Source: Suillus spraguei | Lineage: Eukaryota > Basidiomycota > Agaricomycetes > Boletales > Suillaceae | Assembly (NCBI GenBank): GCA_016800925.1 | Contig: JABCPU010000016.1 | Location: forward strand, 1 to 64,000 | DNA: 64,000 nucleotides | Direction: 5' to 3' | Shown: positions 44,701 through 56,689 of the stretch, one piece after another | Numbering within the stretch: position 1 is the first letter of the stretch | How the letters are laid out: every line of letters begins with the position of its first letter | Program-made: the position numbers and the translations under genes | Notes under the pieces: generated by a model | The model's input: only the letters and a program-made list of their open reading frames with translations | Told to the model about the DNA's origin: nothing | Databases searched by the model: none

Positions 44701-47129
44701 AACATATGAAGGTGTTCCGCAGAGAGACGCTTCAAATAACATCAGGACATGCCAGAACTGACTGATATGGGCGTACCGAGATAACCTGCAATTCCTCCTG
44801 GCTTCACGGTAAACAGCCTGCGACTCTGGGCCTTCTCAGGTTCTTGCTTGTGGTCATATGTGTAAAAGGAGTCGGTGTCTGAGCTTGGCATTTTCGTCCC
44901 ATGGGGCGCATTGTTTGGCCGGGATTCGTCAGTACGTAGGAGAATATCCAAGAAACCTTCTACAACATAGTAAAGACCTGATTTGCGTGCGGTCAATTAT
45001 CGTTTATATTCGACTGATGGGACTTTTACCAGTATTCCGTTCTCCAGCCTTCACAAGTGTTGAACCAGCAGAGAAGAAAAGTATCTCGACTTCGTTGTCC
45101 AGACCGCTCATATAACCAGTCGTGGTAGTAGATGATGTTCCCGTTATACTCGAAGCGCCATCGTCCGCAGTTTCTAAGAGCGACAAGGAGCCAAAGGGAG
45201 ATGGTAACACGCCGTTCGCAGAGCGCATATGATCAAAAGGCGGGAAAGCTGGCGAATCCTCAATGGACTCGTTCCCGCTCATGGGTGGCTGGAGTAGACC
45301 AATAGACTTCGCGATGCATGACATGACTTCCTCACGCAGATCAAACTCTTCACTGTTCAGACGGGTCTGGAACGGGTCGCTCTTCTGCAGCCGAGGGGTT
45401 TCCAAGATGCTAAACGAACGCGCAAGTCTATACCCGTCACTGCCTTGCCCAGTTGAGGTATGCAAGTCGCCAGCCTGTACCTGATTGCGAGGCGTACGAA
45501 TTGGGATGCCGCGCATAGCAAGCGGGCTATCTGTCAGGTTTTCTCGCGATATAACTGGAGATGCACAGTCGCCGTTAGCAGAGGCCAGAACCAGAGGTGG
45601 GGCGAGACTGAGGTACTCGCTTTCAGAGTCAGACCCCTGAATTGCGACATCGTCAAATCGTTGACGCAGGTATTGCAGACCACCACCCTCGTAGAATGAT
45701 GCCGGAAGAGGGTGACATGCAATCTCGTTGATCGCCTTCTCAGTTCGAAGGACCTCTGTCGTGAGTCCCAAATATCTGTGTGCCGCATTGAACGTAACAC
45801 GCGAAAAGCGCGTCAAGATTACTGAAAATATTATGAGCAAAGTGAAAACCTGATCTCGCAGAAATTATACCTTGCACGATATGACTGGTCGCCTTTGGAA
45901 ACTTCTTTGCAACTCTGCGAAATGCTTCCGCAGGGATGAAGGCCAATGTACTGTCCTCTTTTGCCCTGGCCACGATACCATGGTGGAATTGAGATGTAGG
46001 GTTAGAGCCTGATCGTGAACGTTGTGGTGACTTAAGCCTGTCTCCGATATGATACGGGGACGTCGGACCAACAGGAGAAGTCGCGTCTGTAGGATGAGCG
46101 GTGGAGCCAGAGGACGAGAAGGATGTAGCACTGGAAGGCCGAGAAGCCACGGATGCGTAATCCAAGCTAAAGCGAGATACGTCCGAATCCGCGCGGCCAG
46201 CACGTGATTGAGGTGATCCTCCCACTTCACTTGTAAGATGTCCTCCAAGAGGATCGGGATGGGCATCTTCTTGCCAGCTTATCTTTATGTGCTCAGTAAA
46301 CAAGCTGAGGATGCTGAATAAACTAGATAAGGTTCCACCGCTTCCAACTTCATTGATAAGCTGGTATCCGTTCATATCCTCCTCGTCCCATGAGCCAGTT
46401 TGGAAAATATTCTGGCCTGTTCGAGCGTATACCTGGGCCATGCCATCGACAACGCAATAGAAGCTCCTGTCTTCGTCTAAAGAGATACTGTCTCCGGCAA
46501 TTAAGCGTCTTGTGGCAAGATGCCTTGCTAATTCATGGAATACCTGTGAAAATATGATGGCTTGATCAATGTAGACAATGCAGATTACTAACCGGTTTCT
46601 CGAGAAATCCGAAGACACGGACAGCTTGCAGGAAATCATCCAAGTAATTGTGAAATGCTGGAGGAGGCTCCGTTGTATTCACATCTGGGTGAAGAGCATT
46701 CACGTCGGGCTTCACCAACGGTGGCTCCTTCAGTGAAGAATACGTGTTAAGGTATCGAAGGCGTATCCAATAATTCAAGGCAACTGCTGAAGCAGCAAAT
46801 ATGATGACAAATGACCAAAAATTGAGCTAAGTGGGTGTGAGCGATTCATACTTCAAGCAGCGATCTCGGAAAACACTAACTGTTAATGTCATGGAGTAGG
46901 ACAGAGCAAAGTAGATGAGACGGGGGATGGTGATTGTGGAAAAGGCTATCAAAGCTTTTGCCCATGATAGGAACCATACTGCCGAAATACCGTACCGTGA
47001 GCTTCATATGATACGTGGACGAAAGAACGGCGCTGGCCTACATATTACCCAGAAACAGGCAGATAGAAGGGAGAGGAGAGGATGTATTTGTATTCCGCCG
47101 CTCTCGAGTGAATTGGAGACATGCTCCAT
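41796..47129 (-). CDS. NTE1: NTE1 lysophospholipase (patatin-like, cNMP-binding)
   Basis: Many exons; not all boundaries were traced. Two membrane helices near 46940-46780 ([35 protein letters not shown]) anchor it to the ER. Cyclic-nucleotide-binding-like modules follow ([47 protein letters not shown]). The C-terminal patatin domain has the oxyanion loop GGGGARG (about 43161-43181), the nucleophile motif GTSIG (43033-43047) and the DGG of the catalytic pair near 42530. The product ends [13 protein letters not shown] and a basic tail. NTE1 deacylates phosphatidylcholine to glycerophosphocholine. The first exon is uncertain: ATG at 47129 starts MEHVSNSLE, but its splice to [15 protein letters not shown] is one base out of phase. 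Confidence 0.93.
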
Positions 47130-47359
47130 GATGGATGAGGTTCCTACTATGTTCGCGCCAGTTCTGAAGACTGAGAGTGTCTGCTGTTCAGCTTATATTA
47201 GTCAACACGTTCAGGGATCAGGCCAAGTAGGCTTTACAGAGGATGAACGTTTGATACGACGTAACCCGTCTAACAGACTGAATTTTGCCAAAGAAGGACT
47301 GAAGCGTCGGGCCGAAGAATTTAGTATGAGTGGCTGTGTGATTGCACGTTTTCTACATC
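47130..47359. promoter_or_regulatory. Divergent promoter: NTE1 (-) and VPS33 (+)
   Basis: About 230 bp between the presumed start codons. No TATA box was identified. Confidence 0.45.
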
Positions 47360-50091
47360 ATGGCAACCGCGTCCGCATCAGCCTCTGACGCGCAGACCTC
47401 ATATGGGACCGAGCGAGACAACGAGCCCAGGTTGGACGTAGAGTTGCTCAAGGACACAGCAAGAAAGGCCTTGATCGACACTCTAAACGCTGTGCGCCCT
47501 TACTGCGGTTTTGTGCATCTGTTTCAAGCGAACTGAAGGTTCATTATGTACAGGTAAATGGCGTGAAGACACTCGTGCTCGACCCTACTCTTGCGGGGCC
47601 TTTGGGACTGGTCACAGAAGTCGCACTTTTAAAGGTACTTCCTTGCACTATCACGATGTTGATTGCGTGATTCACCTTATTATTATTGTTATTATTATCA
47701 GCATCATGGTGTGGACAAGATGTTCTGGCTTGAGCCAGGCCCATTGACCTCCGCGGCGACAAATGTTGTGTACCTTTGTCGTCCGCTAATCAAGTACGTC
47801 AAGATTATTGCAGGTCTGATTTTCCCTTCTGTCTGCGGTCGTCCAGTGGACTCAGTACATGCAGATCAGGTCAAAGCCCATCTTCGCGAGTCGCAAAAGC
47901 ACAGATATACGCTCTTCCTCGTACCTCGCATCTCTACTCTAGTATCAAGGATACTTGAGGAGGAGGGTATCCTCGGCGATATTACCATATCTTCCTACAA
48001 CTTACAGTTCATTCCCATTGCGGATGATGTCATCTCGCTCGAGAACGATAACGCGTTCAAGGAGTTATGGGTGGTATGTACATCGTCCACATATTGACAG
48101 TATCATGTAGCTCAATCTAATTAGGATGGCGATGAAACTGTGATCTATAACTCTGCGTTAGCACTGAACTCGTTGCAGAAGGTGTACGGTCACTTTCCTC
48201 GCATATTAGGAAAGGGAGATTATGCTTCGGTATGCGTTTCCATGCTATCGCATAGCTCCAGATAAAGCCATTCTGTACAGCGGTTGGCAACTCTTCTCAC
48301 GAAATCGCTACCTGATCAACCCTCTCCCTCGTCAGATTCCTCGACGCCTTCTGCACCGTTTGACTCGCTCATTATTATTGACCGCACCGTTGATATGATC
48401 ACACCGCTTCTGACCCAGCTGACGTATGAAGGTCTCATCGACGAATTTATTGGTATCAAGAACTGTAAGCAGCTATCCACGAGATGCGAGAATGTAACCA
48501 GTATTGACATATTCGTAGCTCATGTTGAACTGCCAGTTAGCCTCCTCACCCTCCCACTGCACCTAATCCTTCAAATCCCAACGCCACCCCATCAGGATCT
48601 GCGTCTGTCACTCCGCTTATCAATGAAAAGACGAAGAAGCACCACCTCTCGACTGCTACTGACCCGCTTTTGATGGGACTGCGCGACTTAAACTTTTCAT
48701 CGGTAGGAAAAAGACTCAGTAAAGTGGCACATCGGTTAGATGAAGACTACAAAGTGTGTTCTTTCACTCATTGTCGTGATATAGATATTGATAGACAAAA
48801 GGCTCGGTTACAGGCGAAGACCGTTACGCAGCTTCGTGACTTTGTCGGCAAACTTGGTGGTCTTCAAGGTGAACATCAGGCGCTGAGACTTCGTAAGAGC
48901 AGCTTTTTTGTTTTCTAGGGGATGTTTTCATTTCTCTGCAAAGATACTGGTCTGTCTGAGATGCTATCTCTGAAGACTCGCACGGAATTATTTAACAAAT
49001 CGCTTGAAGTGCAGCAGAGTAAGCACATTTACTCATCAAATTTTTAATTTTGATATCCAAAATAGATCTTCTGGCATCGTATGAGGTCTCGGCTCAGATT
49101 AGTGCAATCGAAGATATGATTGCACATGGTGCAAGCATGCAGACTATCGTACGACTATTATGTCTTGCTAGCATTACCAGCGGTGGAATCAAGGCCAAAT
49201 CATTGGAGAGTGTGAAACGCGAGCTTCTCCAAGTAAACTCACTCGGTTTTGCCCGTGCTTAATGTGAAGTTCACGATCTATCTTACAGGCCTACGGGTAT
49301 AATTACCTGCCCCTGCTTCTCTCGCTAGCCGCTCCCCCTTTGGCTCTTCTGCTACCCAATCCCCTCCCAATTTCCGCTGCTCCTGCTATCGCAGGAAGCA
49401 AATACCCCTTCATAACCCTACGCAAATCACTACGACTTCTCATTGACGATAATCCTGAAGCACTGGAGGAGGTTGAAAATGATATCAGTTATACATATTC
49501 TGGATACGCACCTATTAGTATCCGACTGGTACAATGTGTCGCCCAGAAGAGTGGAGTCATCAGCAACCCTGCAGAGAAGAGCGGTGCAGATGACGGAGAT
49601 GGGAAGGGCAAAGGGTCTAGCACCAGAAAACTTCATGCGCATCTGATCGTGGGCTGGAAAGGCTTTGAGGACGTGTTAGGTACGATCCCAGGAAAGACAT
49701 TTGACATTGCGCAGAAGATGCCTGCATCTACCAACTCCGCATCTTCTTCCATCGCTTCTTTAAGTAAGTCTCTCGGTCGGTACCATCCACAGGCACTCCA
49801 CTATACTCACATGGATACCTGAATAGTACGCCCACACGAGCAAACGACCACAACTGCTGTATTTTTCCTGGGTGGATGTACGTATACTGAGATTGCTGCC
49901 CTTCGTTGGGTGAGCCGACAAAATAAAGGTACCATTTCATCGCACTGTAGCGTGGAGACGATGTTGACTTTTCGGCAGGTCGTAAATTCCTTATCGTGAC
50001 GACGGGGATTGTAAGTGGGAATAGCTTAATCGATAGCATTGCAAGCACTGGGAAGAACCTTTTTGCGACTAAGGACGTGGGCGCCTCTTAG
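47360..50091 (+). CDS. VPS33: Sec1/Munc18-family protein Vps33
   Basis: Thirteen exons from 47360-47491 to 49979-50091 (others begin at 47539, 47702, 47865, 48125, 48281, 48519, 48802, 48944, 49066, 49289 and 49827). The SM-family signature is clear: [73 protein letters not shown], and near the end [34 protein letters not shown]. Vps33 clasps SNAREs as part of HOPS and CORVET for fusion at vacuole and endosome. Exon 7 has a one-base deletion in the C run at 48549-48551: LPVSLLT and PPTAPNPS are in different frames. Summed exon length is one short of a multiple of three. Corrected, 698 residues. Confidence 0.95.
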
Positions 50092-50930
50092 TGTGCGGAG
50101 AGTGGTAGAGTATAAATATATTCATGACTGTAAACATGCTAAAAAGATCTACATGTTTTCCACCATCTGTCACGCATATTGCTAATCAATACAGTTTTTA
50201 AAAAAGGAGGTTGTTACCTTAGGGACGGAATTTGCAGAGAGACTGCTTAGAAGCATGGATACGAGTCTGGATACCTCGCATCCCACCTAGACTTGGATCA
50301 ACACCGACGCGACGCGTTTGTTTGCCTGGCTTTGATTTCCGGACCCCTGGTACTGGGTGGAGTCGCCAGCCGAATTGCGACGGTGACCGCAGTACTTTAA
50401 ATCAACTTTCCAACTCAACTCTAAGTTAGCAGGAAACGTGTGCATTTACTTATGGGGGAATGGTAACTGAGTACTGAAAAATGACAGTTGACAATTGCAC
50501 GGTCACCCAAAGAACGAATTCATTATCCACTGGCCAAGTGCACCTGCAGGGTTCAATGCGGTGGCGAACAACGTTCTTAAATACTCGATGATTTTATTAT
50601 TACGTGAACTACAGTGACTGGGGTCCAAGCTGGCGCGAGCCACCCCGGGTCAACAACTTACGAAGAAAAAGGTCCGCCAAACTCGAGCCAATATGAACTT
50701 TTCCTCTCTTCAACACACCACATCCACATCCCCTTTCCACATACTTTTCCAATTTTCCCGATCTAAACGGTATGCCGACCTGCTTGTTGCTAGCTCAATA
50801 ATGATAACGCTTTCTAGCTAGCTTGCGGGTTGAACCGTGCACTGCCCCTTTTATCAGCGTCTTCAACGAGTTCGCATCAACCGCGTTTTCTCGTTTACAC
50901 CGAATTTTTTGTTTGTTCTTAGCTTGAACT
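50092..50930. other. Spacer upstream of the HMG-like gene
   Basis: No coding exon was recognised. The last 200 bp contain pyrimidine-rich stretches and are the likely promoter of the small gene at 50931. Confidence 0.4.
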
Positions 50931-51265
50931 ATGGGCCGAGCAGAACCGAAGAATGCGTCTGAAAAACCCGCAAAAAAGAGTAGTACGTCTCCGTCGCTAT
51001 CAAATACGTAGTCGATCGCTTACTCGTCTACTTTCTCTACAGAGTCGTCTGGGGTCGGAAGGAAAAAACTGAGCGCGTTCAATAAATTCATGCAAACTGA
51101 AATGGCCCGGCTGAAGGCAGAGGAACCCGACATGTCCCACCAAGACAGGTAGGCTAATTATCCCCCCCCCCCTACGTCTGTCCGCTAATCCACCAATTTT
51201 GTAGGTTCAAACTAGCAACAGCTAACTGGAAGACAGCAAAGGAAAACCCCAAAGCTGCTGCCTGA
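50931..51265 (+). CDS. Small HMG/YABBY-like protein, 72 residues
   Basis: Three exons: 50931-50982, 51043-51148 and 51205-51265. The exons are too short to stand out as open frames. The basic N-terminus (MGRAEPKNASEKPAKKSK) is followed by RKKLSAFNKFMQTEMARLK, then PDMSHQDRFKLATANWKTAKENPK. This is the HMG-like fold shared with plant YABBY C-termini: xSAYNxFM, then a helix, then HxxRFKxAxxxWKxAxxNPK. Short proteins of this type are found in many basidiomycetes. It probably binds DNA in the nucleus; no partner is known. A C run of eleven at about 51161-51171 in the second intron could be a sequencing trouble spot. Confidence 0.85.
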
Positions 51266-52152
51266 TTCCTATATCACGTCATTGCTACGATCGGTTACTG
51301 CTCTGCGCTTTCCTCGTTCCTTGGTGTCCCGTTGCCGCTCGCTTCCGTCATGTTATATTTTCACATTTGACTGTTGAGCTGCACACTCCTTGTCGAGTAT
51401 TATTCATATCGCCTGTCATTCTTTCTGTAGCCCTCTTTATGTAAATTTTCTGTTCAGGGTTTTCGCTGTCATTCTGTGTAGTGTTGCTAATAATTTCACC
51501 GTATTCACGCTGCTAGTTGATTTCGCATCGCAATTATTTTGCTACTCTCCTGCGTCGTGCGCGAGTGCTCATGTGTTTATCGCATTGATTATATTGCCAA
51601 GGGGCAACGGCTAGAGCTTAATTGAAATTGCCAAGGGTGCGACTGTCGGGTCAGCACGAAATGCGCCATGAGGACATGGGTTGTAGCATCTTTGCCAGAC
51701 ACGATATACTCACATGGACTTTTAGTAGTTTAGAAGCCGAGCATCCTCTAAAATAAGTAAAGGCTATGTCTCAATGTAAATAGGAATAGGTTGTCTCAGA
51801 GATTCTACTGGAAATTCCACTATCAGAGCACACGTGGACTCGGAACTTCTGAATGCTCAGGTGAGTTCATACTACGGGAGCGAGCGTTGTTGTCGTGACG
51901 TCGATTATGGAAATGACGTACTTTGTATGGCAAAGCTGGGTTATGAATCACTATAGCCCCTAAGCCGTGTTCCGATGAACTCCGTACCATGCCATCGTAG
52001 GCGCCCTAACAAGTTAGGTTCGTTGTCGTCCTGTAACACTCCATTCCACTTCTCTCTCTCTCTCTTTCTCCTCTGTTTCTCTTATCTTTCTCTCCAACTA
52101 CTCTGTTAGCCTATATCTCTTTATCACCTCCAATTGTATCGACCTATCACTT
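51266..52152. other. Spacer upstream of the F-box gene
   Basis: 3' flank of the HMG-like gene, then a CT-rich promoter-like stretch before 52153. No gene is seen. Confidence 0.4.
52047..52101 (+). promoter_or_regulatory. CT-rich core promoter-like stretch
   Basis: Nearly pure pyrimidine, including CTCTCTCTCTCTC, ending about 50 bp before the F-box gene's start codon. Such CT boxes often precede start sites in filamentous fungi. Confidence 0.5.
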
Positions 52153-55100
52153 ATGGAGCAGCGGCTCCGTATCGATAACGAGGATGCGTTGTTCTGCTTC
52201 GATCCTTTTGAACTGGCGTTGGGTCTCAATGATCGAGGTCCGTTCCCTTCTTCCTCGTGTTAGTTTCCTATCAATCGCCGCCCGCACTGCAGACGCCCTA
52301 TCCAATCCTGACACCGCCCACCGAGATCAACCCATGGAAGCAAGCGGACAGCACGATCCAGAGCCTAGTGGCATGTTGGGCAAGGGCAAAGGTCCATCAT
52401 TACCAATGCCCATCCCAGCGGCAGCTTCTAGTCGTAATTCCCCTGTAACATCTGTAAGATTATCGCCTACCATCGAATCACCTCTTGAGGGTACTTCATC
52501 CTCTTCTCGGCTACCATTTGTTTCCATTACAGAAGAACATGATACGAGATCGGTATCACCAGATAAGATTAGCATCCTGGACTCAGAAGACTGCGATACA
52601 CAACTCGCTGGATCAACGAGTAATGATGATTGTGCGTTTATGGATACCTCGTTGCACGGCAAAGGGAAAGCACGAGATCTAGCTCACACGTTGCCTCCTC
52701 TCTTGTTCTCCACGAGCGACTTGCAATATCGCACCATTGACTGGCCGTCCTCTAATCTTGGCTCCCCGACCCCAACTGCGGGGCCTTCCTCGTACGGTTC
52801 AACTCATACCTCGCCTCCCTGCGCGTCCTCTAGTCTGTCTCACTCAGGCTCCCAGCCCCCCGAAAATAGTGCACAACAGCTTCCGGGACTGACAAGAGTG
52901 CCCTCCCGGAGGCGATCATTCTCCAACTTGTCAATCCATTCCACACGTTCCTTAGCTGCTCGATCCATGTCAAGGATTAAAGTCAAACTGGGCTCATCGT
53001 CCAAGGGCCCAGGCAACCTTGCCCGTAGATTATTGTTCAGGAGTAAGGCTGGTGCAGCTGTCACATCAATAGATCTCAGCCCTGCCGGCTCTGTGTCGGA
53101 TCCTTTCTTAGGGAACCCAGGGCAAGGTAACCCAACATGGAAAACCCCTGATTTTCAGCCTTGTCCGAACCTCGAGTTTCCATCGGACGCACAAACACAT
53201 ATTCAACAGAGCACTGATGGCCCTGAAAGCCTCAGTAGCGTTACAGGCAAAGGCCGCTCATACTCCTCTCCACTTCCTCGGTCTATCCTTGACATCATTC
53301 CTCGTGGTAATAGTGATGTCTTTGCTCCCGTGCCATTAGTTCTGCAAAATCTCTTCGATGAGACTTTGCCCAGAGAATTGAAGCTGCAGGTCTTTTCAGC
53401 CTTAATTTCCCTGCACGAAGACGAATTTCAGCTGTGGAAGTCATCGGGACAATGGACTGTCTCAAAGGCATCCTCATCCAAGTACCGCTGGGTTGGTAGA
53501 GATCGTGGGATGCGCGAGCTGGTGAAGTTGAGTAGGGTAAGCCTGAACGCATGGTGTTGTGGTATCTGTAATAACACATGTTATGTGCTAGGTGTCAAAA
53601 GCGTGGCGTTCGCTGGTCTTTGATGGTCAGCTGTGGGTGGATGTCGACCTCAAGGCATTCCCGAACCTTCCGACGCCCTTCCTTCTGCGTCTTGCAGAGA
53701 CACTTGGGCCATTCGTCAAGAACATGGATCTTACCGGACACACAAGACTCGATCACAGCACTCTGGGACAAGTCACGACCGGCCTTTGTGTACGCTCCGC
53801 GCCAACCATCGACTTCACATATACACAGCTCTCGGACTTGAACCTGACAGGTTGCAATGCGCTGACTACGCAAGCATTACACAACCTTGTCATCCATTCC
53901 CCGTTTTTGCGCAGCCTCTGTGTCAAAGGGTTGAATGCTGTCGACAACACTACGTTCGATGTTCTTGCGCTCTGTCCCCACTTGACATCCCTGAACATGA
54001 GTCGCTGTTGCAATATTAACGGAGGCGGACTCCACAGATATGCAAATGCCGTGTTAGGACGCCACGGCCAGCTTGCGCTGAGAGAGCTGAGGCTATGCGG
54101 ATTGGAGGGTATCTATGACGAGGTCCTGGGAGTTTTAGGCAGAGCGGCACCCTCATTGGAAATCCTCGATCTGAGCTATTCTCGTTCGCTGCACAACTCA
54201 GCATTGGAGGCTTTTGTAACGTGTACAGATGAAGAGAAGTCAACGGAGAGCGTGGTGTTGACTGCGCGTGAAGCGGGGCGAGACACACGTGATAATGGGC
54301 GCTACCGGAGACGAATCACAAAGCTCAGACATCTATCCCTCTCGAACTGCAAACTACTTACAGATATCGCATGCTCCAATTTAGCGTATGCATTGCCGCG
54401 TCTGGAGTTGTTGGAACTGGCGGGCATCGGGACGGCGATGAAGGATGAGGGACTCGTGAGGCTTTTGGAAACCACGCCACATCTCCGAAAGCTTGATCTT
54501 GAGGATGACACGGATATCACCGACGCCGTCCTGAGCGCGCTGACTCCCAGTCCCTTGGCGGGCTCCGGATCAGGGTCAACACAGCCCCTGCAGACAGGGC
54601 AGGTGCTGGAGCACCTGGTTGTGTCGTTTGCTGTCAGCATTAGCAATGAAGCCTTCCTTTCTCTCATCCGCAATTGCCCTCGTCTTAGAGTGTTGGAGGC
54701 AGATAGCACACCCATATCCGGGGCTGTCCTCAAGGAGTTCGTTTCACAGGCGCACGAACAGAATGTGTCTGATGCAACCTTGGTTGCGATCGACTGCCGC
54801 GCTGTGGGTGAAGGCTCCATCAAGGATGTTGCCGCGATAACCCGTCCTCGCAAGGGCTGGCGTGCCTGGGATGCACGAAAGCTCGCGTACCTGGACGGTC
54901 GTGACAAAGAAGAACTGAAAGTAGGGCAGGATGAATGCGACGAGAAGCGCATCGTGTTGAAGTCGTTTTATAATTGGCAAACTGTGGATGCTGTTCAAGC
55001 TGCGCGGGGGCGACAGCGGCGAAATTCCCGGCGTGCAGGTAACGGATCGTCAGATAATCTTGAGGACATGGTCCAAACTTCGGGACGCCTGCGGTGGTGG

Positions 55101-55184
55101 TCTCCCAGTAGTGGGAGGCATTTGCATGGTACCAACACCCCAGATGGGGCAGTTAACAACCGAGAGGGATGTGTCGTGATGTAG
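52153..55184 (+). CDS. F-box / leucine-rich-repeat protein
   Basis: Three exons: 52153-52237, 52293-53536 and 53592-55184; 973 residues. The first 380 residues are Ser/Pro-rich and probably disordered. The F-box starts near LPRELKLQVFSALISL and continues across the second intron through LVKLSRVSKAWRSLVFDGQLW. At least ten leucine-rich repeats follow (LSDLNLTGCNALTTQAL, LTSLNMSRCCNINGGGL, LEILDLSYSRSLHNSAL, LRHLSLSNCKLLTDIA, LRKLDLEDDTDITDAV). The cysteine-type repeat is as in Grr1/Pof2/Skp2 proteins. It should bind Skp1 and choose substrates for an SCF ubiquitin ligase. The partner substrates are unknown. The tail is basic and Gly-rich. Confidence 0.93.
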
Positions 55185-55386
55185 GACCCTTATACTTGTA
55201 CGCTTTAATATTTTTTGATCTGTTTTACAAAGCTGATTGTGCACTTTATCCACATAACGAGCATTCTTCGATGTATTACTGATATTTCCCTGTTGTTCAC
55301 GAGTAGGTTAACTGTATTATTTCAGATCGTGATGTGTAGAATGAAAGAAGGGCCTGGGAGATAGTGGTCCCAGTATGTGACTGGTG

Positions 55387-56498
55387 TTAACTTGATGATT
55401 TCTTCTCCTTCCGTCTTGATTTCTTTCCTGCTTTCCGTTGCTGCGCTTCGCCAGCTGCTGGCAAAGGAGTATTTTGTCCTGACTGATCTGGTGTGTGGGT
55501 AGCCGAGACGCTACCTGCTGTGGGTAAGGCGGATGCGAGCGACTTCTGTTTCTCCTTCTTTGGCTTTTCGGACTTTGAAGAATCATCATCATCTCCGTAT
55601 CCTGTGAATGGGTGAGTCCTGGAGGGACTGAGAAAGAGATGAAGGCTTGCCTGAAGCTGCGAAAGGATCTATTCGTTGTCGCTTCCGTTTGCCGCCTACT
55701 TGTTGTTCCGTTTCCGGGACTTCTCTTTCAACCATTCGTGATTTCCCCTTGTCCTGCGGTGGAAGCACATCTTCCTCCATCGCGTCCTCGTCACCCGACA
55801 CCTCGGGCTGATCGAACACTTCAAGGTCCTCTTCTTCTTCACTGCCCAATTCTTCTAGGTTCTTCTCATACTCTGCACGCTCCGCCATTTTGCTGGTGAT
55901 CTTAACCGGAACATGTTCACTGCTTGTAGAAGTAGCTCCATGTGCCGTATTATTTGATCCTTCGACTTTTACCAGCTTTGCTTGGGCAATGGCGTGTTTA
56001 ATAAACCTGCCAGCAGCTGCTTTATCGATACCAAGCCTCTCTAAAAACGAGTAGGATGATTAGCATGAGAATCGACACTGGGCACAAAGAATGCTTGCTT
56101 TTCTCTTCGGAATCTTCTGCGCTTTTGATTTTGTCAAAGTATTGGCGGACGCGGTCCTGAAACGAGTATAAAATAGGTTAGAAGTGTAGTGCAAGAGACG
56201 AGCGCACCAGTTCACCGATGACAGGATGGGTCCTTGGGTCGATTCCTCGTGTTTTCAGGTATACTATATGTACGGTTAGTAACTCTGGACGAGCGTTCGA
56301 TGGATACGCACCGAACACGAGATCGTATAGTACATATGGCAGAACCACTTGCAATTTGGCCTGCTGGATTGTTTCGAGCGCTACAAGGGTCTCGGGCAGG
56401 CTCTTGGTGAATAGAGGGTCGAGTTGAGTTTCGAGCTCATCGAGAGATGCGTTGAGGTTGGCTACTTTGGCTCGTAGTTTATCCTCGTCGGAAGCCAT
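55387..56498 (-). CDS. LRP1: Exosome cofactor Lrp1/Rrp47 (C1D / Sas10 family)
   Basis: Five exons: 56498-56312, 56263-56208, 56156-56099, 56040-55651 and 55601-55387; 301 residues. The N-terminal C1D/Sas10 domain holds LDELETQLDPLF, LPYVLYDLVF/VYLKTRG and DRVRQYFDKIK. The C-terminal half is Lys/Glu-rich (KRKRQRIDPFAAS, KPKKEKQK) and ends in a basic KKSRRKEKKSSS, as in RNA-binding tails of this family. Lrp1 partners Rrp6 in nuclear RNA processing and decay. Two introns start with GC: 56041-56098 (GCAAGC) and 55602-55650 (CAG|GCAAGC). No GT alternative keeps frame. Its start codon is 191 bp from that of SF3B5, on the other strand. Confidence 0.9.
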
Positions 56499-56689
56499 GC
56501 TTTTAGATAAGTCGCGAGTTTTTCCACAGTGTTGGATGACCGAACCGATTGAAGGAAGATAAAGTGTTTCTTCGTCACGTAGTCTTTGAGTTTGAAGTCT
56601 TTGGAATGTACATATCTCGTAGAGTAAAATAAAAAAATAAACAAATATCTTGTGAAATTATTGAAATTAATTCCTTCCTCTTAACGATC
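56499..56689. promoter_or_regulatory. Divergent promoter: LRP1 (-) and SF3B5 (+)
   Basis: Only 191 bp between start codons. AT-rich in the middle (ATAAAAAAATAAACAAATA near 56627-56645). Both genes serve nuclear RNA processing, so shared control is plausible. Confidence 0.55.

Noticed and set aside
48893..48943. Acceptor at 48918 (TTTTCTAG) in VPS33
   Set aside because: It would add sequence out of frame; AAAG at 48943 gives the conserved [17 protein letters not shown].
54302..54952. 216-codon minus-strand frame
   Set aside because: Antisense to the leucine-rich repeats of the F-box protein, which are in a longer, motif-bearing frame.
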